Positions 59,690-64,000 of a stretch of DNA of 64,000 nucleotides are shown piece after piece. The number at the start of each line of letters is the position of its first letter. Within the stretch, counting starts at the first letter, position 1. Location: contig JAEURR010000003.1 in assembly GCA_016788115.1 (NCBI GenBank), positions 310,001 through 374,000 on the forward strand, given 5' to 3'. Below the pieces are notes generated by a model that did no database searches, was not told the origin of the DNA, and saw only the letters and a program-made list of their open reading frames with translations. The stretch is from Chthonomonas sp. GTDB lineage: Bacteria; Armatimonadota; Fimbriimonadia; Fimbriimonadales; Fimbriimonadaceae. The position numbers and the translations under genes were made by a program.

Positions 59690-61666
59690 TTAAGCCGTTT
59701 CGACGTCATCCGGGACGACGAAGCGGTTTCGCTGGTAGTTCGCGGGCTGGACCGGTGGTGCAGCGGGAGTCGGAGGTGCCTGCACGGGGGGCATGCCCGC
59801 TTGCACCGGGGGCATCTCCATCGGGACGGGTACCGGAGCATCCGGCGTCTTGCCCTTCATGCCGAGACGAGCGCGGAACCCACCCGACTTTGTCGGCTGC
59901 TTGGTCTCAAATCCCTTGCGAAGCGCGGCATCGTCCTGTCGCTTGCGACCGAACAAGCCACCCTTGGGGGCTTCAGCGACCGCAGGCGGCGGAATCGCAG
60001 CCGCATCTTCGGTGGGCAAACCGGCGTGCTTACGCTTCGCGAAATCCCACTCACCCACGGTTTCCTCCGCGAGCTCTTGCGTGCCCAACTGCTGACCCAG
60101 CTCCTTGAGCCAGTCGGTCGGCTGAGTCTCAGAGTCTTGCGGCTCAATGGCGGCTGCGGTTGGAGCATCGACGGGTGGGACCGTAGGCGCAACCGGAACG
60201 ACAGGGGCGATCGGCGCGACAGGAGCTAGCGATTCGGGCTTAGGCGGAACGTACGCTTGCGGTGCCTCTTGCGGGGCGACCGGAGTCGGCGCAGGGGCGG
60301 CCATGGCTGGGGGCATCGGGACGACCGGAGCCGGGGCTGGGGCGGGGGCAGGCCCAGCCTGCGGGGCAGGCGCTGCGCTCGCTCGTTCGGCAGCTTCAAA
60401 TCGGGCAGCGATCTCGTCGGCGGTTGGACGCGCGGCAGGCTCGGAAGCAGGCTTGACGGCGGGTGCCGCAGGTCTCGGTGCCTCGCCACGCTCTTCGGCC
60501 TCGAAGGCAGCCGCGATTTCGCTGGGAGTTTGAGGACGTGGAGCTGGTGCGGGAGCAGGCGCGTCCGCAGGACCTGGGACCATGCTCTCCGGCTTCGGCG
60601 GCGTGTAGCCAGGCGCGGGTGCGGCGGGGCGGGTCTCGGCAAGGCTCGGTGGCTTCGGCAAGACAAACTCGCCTGAAGTCTTGGCCTCCTCAAATTGGCT
60701 CAGGAGATCGGCAGCCGACTCGGGAACCGGGGTGACCTTCTGCATTTGGATCGCCTCGCCCAAGGTGCGGGGTGCGCCCGGAACCGCCGGTGCGGGAGCA
60801 GGAGCTGCGGGCTTGGGAGCTTCGACGGGCTTGAGTGCCTCGGCGAAAGCGGGATCGGCAGCCAGCGCAGGCTTCGGTGCCTCGGCGACCGGTTGCGGCG
60901 CGAAAGCGGCAGGCTCGACTGGCTTCGGTACGACCGGAGCAGGAGTCTGAACAGCGGCGGGCTCGACTGGCTTCGGTACGACCGGAGCAGGAGTCTGAAC
61001 AGCGGCGGGCTCGACTGGCTTCGGTACGACCGGAGCAGGAGTCTGAACAGCGGCAGGCTCGACTGGCTTCGGAGCAACCGGAGCGGGAGTCTGAGCAGCG
61101 GCGGGCTCGACCGGCTTCGGAGCAACCGGAGCGGGAGTCTGAACAGCGGCGGGCTCGACGGGCTTGGGAGAAACCGGAGCAGGAGGCGCGGCAGCAGCAG
61201 GTTCAACTGGCTTCGGAGCAGCCTTCGGCGTATCGGCAACAACGGGTTCAGCTGCCTTCGGTACCACCGGTGCGGGCGTCTGAATCGCGGATGGCTCAAC
61301 CGGCTTCGGGGTGACAGGCGCGGGCTTGGGCGCGGCAGTCTCCTTCGACTCGGTAAACATGCTTGTCGCGAGCGGCGCACCGGCCGATTTCTCGGACACG
61401 ACGTCCACATCTTCGGCGGATTTGATGAAGTTCACCGACGGGGTCGCCGACGCAGCGGGCTTTGCGGCTGCTTCAGGCTCGGCAACGGCCTCGGCCGCCT
61501 CCGCCTTCTCGGCTTCTTCAATCGCTTGATTCAACAATTCGCCCAGGTCAATGAGGCTTCTTGCAATGCGCTTACCCAGCGGGTGCGACGCTTGCAATGC
61601 CGAGGGGGCAAGCAAAGCAGCCAAGAAAAACCACTCAGGTCCGGCTCCGAAATTCTTCTTTTCCAT
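59690..61666 (-). CDS. Pro/Ala-rich repeat protein with N-terminal hydrophobic segment
   Basis: 658 residues, low complexity. A short N-terminal hydrophobic stretch (FFLAALLAPSALQ, about 12-25) is followed by an acidic helix (LIDLGELLNQAIEEAEKAEA). A long Pro-rich linker (about 110-270) has a 16-residue repeat, core TPAPVVPKPVEPAAVQ. The C-terminal half repeats a short amphipathic helix (SEIAAAFEAEERG, DEIAARFEAAERA; looser in ADLLSQFEEAKTSG) and the motif PPKPES twice. The end (GGLFGRKRQ, FRARLGMKGK) is basic. It looks like a scaffold or tether, possibly at the membrane. No enzyme motif. It lies 65 bp upstream of lspA on the same strand as ileS. Confidence 0.7.
   Translation of the reverse strand: MEKKNFGAGPEWFFLAALLAPSALQASHPLGKRIARSLIDLGELLNQAIEEAEKAEAAEAVAEPEAAAKPAASATPSVNFIKSAEDVDVVSEKSAGAPLATSMFTESKETAAPKPAPVTPKPVEPSAIQTPAPVVPKAAEPVVADTPKAAPKPVEPAAAAPPAPVSPKPVEPAAVQTPAPVAPKPVEPAAAQTPAPVAPKPVEPAAVQTPAPVVPKPVEPAAVQTPAPVVPKPVEPAAVQTPAPVVPKPVEPAAFAPQPVAEAPKPALAADPAFAEALKPVEAPKPAAPAPAPAVPGAPRTLGEAIQMQKVTPVPESAADLLSQFEEAKTSGEFVLPKPPSLAETRPAAPAPGYTPPKPESMVPGPADAPAPAPAPRPQTPSEIAAAFEAEERGEAPRPAAPAVKPASEPAARPTADEIAARFEAAERASAAPAPQAGPAPAPAPAPVVPMPPAMAAPAPTPVAPQEAPQAYVPPKPESLAPVAPIAPVVPVAPTVPPVDAPTAAAIEPQDSETQPTDWLKELGQQLGTQELAEETVGEWDFAKRKHAGLPTEDAAAIPPPAVAEAPKGGLFGRKRQDDAALRKGFETKQPTKSGGFRARLGMKGKTPDAPVPVPMEMPPVQAGMPPVQAPPTPAAPPVQPANYQRNRFVVPDDVETA
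60912..61199 (-). repeat. 48-bp tandem repeat coding for a Pro/Ala-rich 16-mer
   Basis: Five well-preserved 48-bp units begin at 60912, 60960, 61008, 61056 and 61104 with a degenerate sixth to 61199. They encode variants of VQTPAPVVPKPVEPAA. The first three units are nearly identical in DNA, indicating recent expansion. Confidence 0.92.
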
Positions 61667-61731
61667 ACAGCTGTCCCTGATCCCAGTACCTTTCTCAGGT
61701 TCCCGAGATCACTTTTTACTGTTATCGGCTG

Positions 61732-62244
61732 TTAGACGACCACACCTTCAGCATTAACTTTAGGTTTTGGCTCAAAAAGGAAGCGGATACTCAAAAGGAT
61801 CGCCCCAGTCGTGATACATGCGTCTGCAAAATTGAATACCGGGAAGTCGATGATCCGCAACCAAAACATGTCGGTCACTTTGCCCAGCCAAAGACGGTCG
61901 ATGAGATTCCCTACCGCTCCGGAAGCGAGCATGGCCATCGAGCATTGCGTAAGCAATGTCTCCCGCGGGTTCTTGAAACAGTAGCGGAAGCAAAGCCCCG
62001 TAATGAGTAGTGCCACCGGGGCAAAGAATACGCCACCCCCTTGAGCGAGCCCAAACGCGATTCCGCGATTGTACGTCAGCGTGATCTCGAAGATGCCCGG
62101 CCAGGGTCCGTGGGTCGATTGGTACAAATCTAGACTCCCGCGAACGTACGCTTTGATCGCCTGGTCAACGGCAAGGAGAATCGCGAACACCGTCAGCACG
62201 AAACTGGGCGAGTACGATTTTCGGACGGGGGTCGGCTCACTCAT
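61732..62244 (-). CDS. lspA: Lipoprotein signal peptidase (signal peptidase II)
   Basis: 170 residues, aspartic intramembrane protease that removes signal peptides from lipoproteins. The catalytic aspartates are D116 in GNLIDRLWLGKVTD and D141 in FPVFNFADACI. Four membrane segments are present. Its start overlaps the ileS stop by 4 bp, so both are translated together; lspA downstream of ileS is a widespread order. It would process the lipoproteins encoded at 15931-18114. Confidence 0.96.
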   Translation of the reverse strand: MSEPTPVRKSYSPSFVLTVFAILLAVDQAIKAYVRGSLDLYQSTHGPWPGIFEITLTYNRGIAFGLAQGGGVFFAPVALLITGLCFRYCFKNPRETLLTQCSMAMLASGAVGNLIDRLWLGKVTDMFWLRIIDFPVFNFADACITTGAILLSIRFLFEPKPKVNAEGVVV

Positions 62245-64000
62245 GCGAAATGTAACTCGGAAACGGCTTTGGCATCGCGCGCGGACAAGTTAGCGCTTTC
62301 GCCATTCTTGAGCGTGACGGCCTGTACATCCGGACGTCGAACGCGACTGCGATCGCATTGAAGATACTCGCTCGCACGGAACTCAATACGGGCATCTTGC
62401 ACCAACCATTCAACGCCACTCATCTTGAAATAGTTCGGAAGATCGTCACCAAACGAAGCAAGCAAGTCGGCCGCATCCTGGGTGACCCCCAACCGCACTA
62501 TCACGTCTTGCGAGTTCTTCGGCAATTCCTCGGACTTGGACGCATCGAGCGCCGCAAAGACTTCGCCCCGCAGTTCAAGCAGTTGGGCGAACCGAGTCTG
62601 GATCGCATTGCCGCCGATCTCTTCGATCCGTGCTTCGCTGGGCCGTTCAAGAGTCTCCATATGGACCGACGGCAGCCGATTCGGGATCGGCAGTCGCCCA
62701 TAGACTTCCTCAGCCGTGTGGGCAAGGATCGGCGCGAGGAGCTTGACGAGGCGCACAAGGACGTACAGGCTTGCCGCCTGCGCGCTCTGCCGCGACGGCC
62801 ACTGGGGCCCGTCGCAGTACATCCGATCTTTGATCGCGTCCAGGTAAAAGCGACTCAATTCGACCGCACAGAAGTTGTGCACAGCTCGGGTGACAGCGGC
62901 GAAATCGTACCGCTCGTACGCGTCCATGCAGTCCGCAACCAGTAAATCGGTCTGCTCCATGACCCAGATGTCCAGGTCGTGTGTCGCGGCTGCGCCCGAA
63001 TCCACGGAAAAGCCTTCGAGGTTGCCGAGCAAGAACCGCATCGTATTTCGAACCGATCGGTAGCTCTCGCCCGCTTGCCGGAAGATGTTTTCTCCAAAGC
63101 GCACGTCGTCTTGGTAGTCCACGCTCGCCGCCCAGTAGCGGAGCACGTCGGCACCGGCGGTATTGCACGCCTCGACCGGGTCCACCACATTGCCCTTGCG
63201 CTTGGACATCTTTTCCATCTGCTCGTCGAGCACCATGCCGTGGGTGACGACCTGGCGGTATGGAGCTCCGTCGCGACACGCCGTGCCCAAGATAAGCGAG
63301 GCGTTGAACCATCCCCGATGCTGGTCGCTCCCTTCCAGATACAGGTCAGCGGGCCAGTGATCTTTCCAGCGAGGCTCAACATTGCCCTCCAGCACGCACA
63401 GGCTGGTCGAACCACTGTCGAACCACACGTCGAAGACGTCCGTCTCTTTCGTGAATTCAGTCTCGCCCGTCTCAGGGTGCTTGAAACCCGCGGGCAGGAT
63501 TTCGCTCGGTTCGCGAACGAACCATGCGTCGCTACCTTCGGTCTCCACCAGCTTGGCGACTGCTTCGATCGCCACGGAATCCAGCACCGGTTGACCACTC
63601 TTCTTGCCGTAGAACACCGGAATGCCGACACCCCACGGGCGCTGGCGCGAGATGCACCAATCGGGTCGGCCCTCGATCATTGAGCCGATCCGGTTCTTTG
63701 CATTGGCCGGGTACCACTGCACCGTCTCAATCTCACGCAGCATGGTCTTGCGCAGATCGCCTTCGTCCATGCTGATGAACCACTGCTCGGTGGTGCGGAA
63801 GATAACGGGCTGCTCGTCACGCTCGGCGTGCGGATACGTGTGCTCGTAGTCCGATACGGCTAGCAAGGCACCCGACTCCTTGAGGTTTTCAATGATCGGC
63901 GGCACCGCCTTGGCGTAGTACAGCCCTGCAAACGGGCCTGCCTCGTCGGTCAATATGCCCTCGCCATTGACGGGGCACAAAATGGGCAGGTTGTGCTTGA
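62241..64000 (-). CDS. ileS: Isoleucyl-tRNA synthetase, C-terminal part
   Basis: 586 visible residues; the reading frame continues past 64000, so the start is outside. Class I synthetase features: FDVWFDSGSTS, the active site YLEGSDQHRGWF, and the KMSKR loop as MEKMSKRKGNVVDP. The anticodon-binding domain follows. At the very end the usual zinc-binding ribbon (CxxC...CxxC) is degenerate: one cysteine (QCDRS) remains while the other three align with Ser, Ser and Asp (NLSARDAKAV). It attaches isoleucine to tRNA. It is followed by lspA with a 4-bp overlap. Confidence 0.95.
   Translation of the reverse strand, partial: KHNLPILCPVNGEGILTDEAGPFAGLYYAKAVPPIIENLKESGALLAVSDYEHTYPHAERDEQPVIFRTTEQWFISMDEGDLRKTMLREIETVQWYPANAKNRIGSMIEGRPDWCISRQRPWGVGIPVFYGKKSGQPVLDSVAIEAVAKLVETEGSDAWFVREPSEILPAGFKHPETGETEFTKETDVFDVWFDSGSTSLCVLEGNVEPRWKDHWPADLYLEGSDQHRGWFNASLILGTACRDGAPYRQVVTHGMVLDEQMEKMSKRKGNVVDPVEACNTAGADVLRYWAASVDYQDDVRFGENIFRQAGESYRSVRNTMRFLLGNLEGFSVDSGAAATHDLDIWVMEQTDLLVADCMDAYERYDFAAVTRAVHNFCAVELSRFYLDAIKDRMYCDGPQWPSRQSAQAASLYVLVRLVKLLAPILAHTAEEVYGRLPIPNRLPSVHMETLERPSEARIEEIGGNAIQTRFAQLLELRGEVFAALDASKSEELPKNSQDVIVRLGVTQDAADLLASFGDDLPNYFKMSGVEWLVQDARIEFRASEYLQCDRSRVRRPDVQAVTLKNGESANLSARDAKAVSELHFA

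Noticed and set aside
60912-61199. Evenly spaced repeats that could be mistaken for a CRISPR array
   Set aside because: The units are directly adjacent without spacers and code in frame for a Pro/Ala-rich protein. No cas gene is present.
1-64000. Defence island, prophage, insertion sequence or toxin-antitoxin pair
   Set aside because: I looked for transposase, integrase, Cas, restriction-modification and typical toxin sequences on both strands and found none. Base composition and codon use look uniform.

Overview
The window is a gene-dense stretch of bacterial chromosome, roughly 60% GC by eye. No gap between genes exceeds about 230 bp. The mix points to a diderm bacterium: two PEP-CTERM-sorted proteins, a DUF374 (LpxL-like) acyltransferase, several lipoproteins, and three very large secreted proteins that end in paired calcium-loop (dockerin-like) repeats of the form FDYLLLS. 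That combination is what I would expect of Armatimonadota, class Fimbriimonadia. This is inference from protein style; no 16S rRNA or other phylogenetic marker has been compared. I see no tRNA, rRNA, CRISPR array, insertion sequence or prophage, and the base composition looks even.

Layout. 1-2.9 kb: the tail of a stalk-domain (copper amine oxidase N-like) protein, two PilZ proteins, an A-type Fe-S carrier, a 7Fe-type ferredoxin and a GbsR-type regulator. 2.9-11.3 kb: a co-directional run of lon, an MFS-HEAT fusion, thrC, thrB, a TauE/SafE permease and an NTP-transferase, with several 4-bp stop/start overlaps. 11.3-19.3 kb: MoxR ATPase, a two-gene ABC exporter, a solitary SecD-head-like protein, three lipoproteins and a RodA/FtsW protein. 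19.2-25.2 kb: an orphan FecCD permease, an aminotransferase, RNase III, a tandem PEP-CTERM pair and an M24 peptidase. 25.3-28.2 kb: the first giant dockerin-like protein. 28.4-32.9 kb: rpsU (TTG start), a PgpH-type HD phosphodiesterase, ybeY, a DgkA-PAP2 fusion and a CorC/HlyC-type protein. 32.9-46.1 kb: PepF, small unknowns, three sigma-factor-like genes with likely partners, yebC, rhomboid, DUF374 acyltransferase and a Kbl/BioF aminoacyltransferase. 46.2-54.5 kb: RNase J and a tandem pair of giant secreted HExxH proteins. 54.7-64 kb: pnp and rpsO, gpsA, rnhB, yraN, a Pro/Ala-rich repeat protein, lspA and the 3' part of ileS.

How the genes work together. Most of the window is housekeeping. 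RNA processing is well represented (RNase III, RNase J, PNPase, RNase HII, YbeY), as are envelope and lipid-carrier functions (RodA, DgkA-PAP2, LspA, DUF374, GpsA). The lineage-specific content is extracellular or regulatory: the giant dockerin-like proteins, the PEP-CTERM pair with a shared uncharacterised domain, the sigma/anti-sigma units and the low-complexity scaffold-like protein next to lspA.

I do not see a clear-cut new defence or mobile system. The best candidates for undescribed biology are (1) the FDYLLLS-terminated secretome with twin metalloprotease-like members, (2) the PEP-CTERM pair domain, (3) the Pro/Ala-rich protein with a repeated short helix motif, and (4) the sigma-like gene with a TPR-like gene and a 55-residue membrane peptide. 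Starts were chosen from ribosome-binding sites, stop/start overlaps and family alignment. All function calls come from motif recognition, without database searches.
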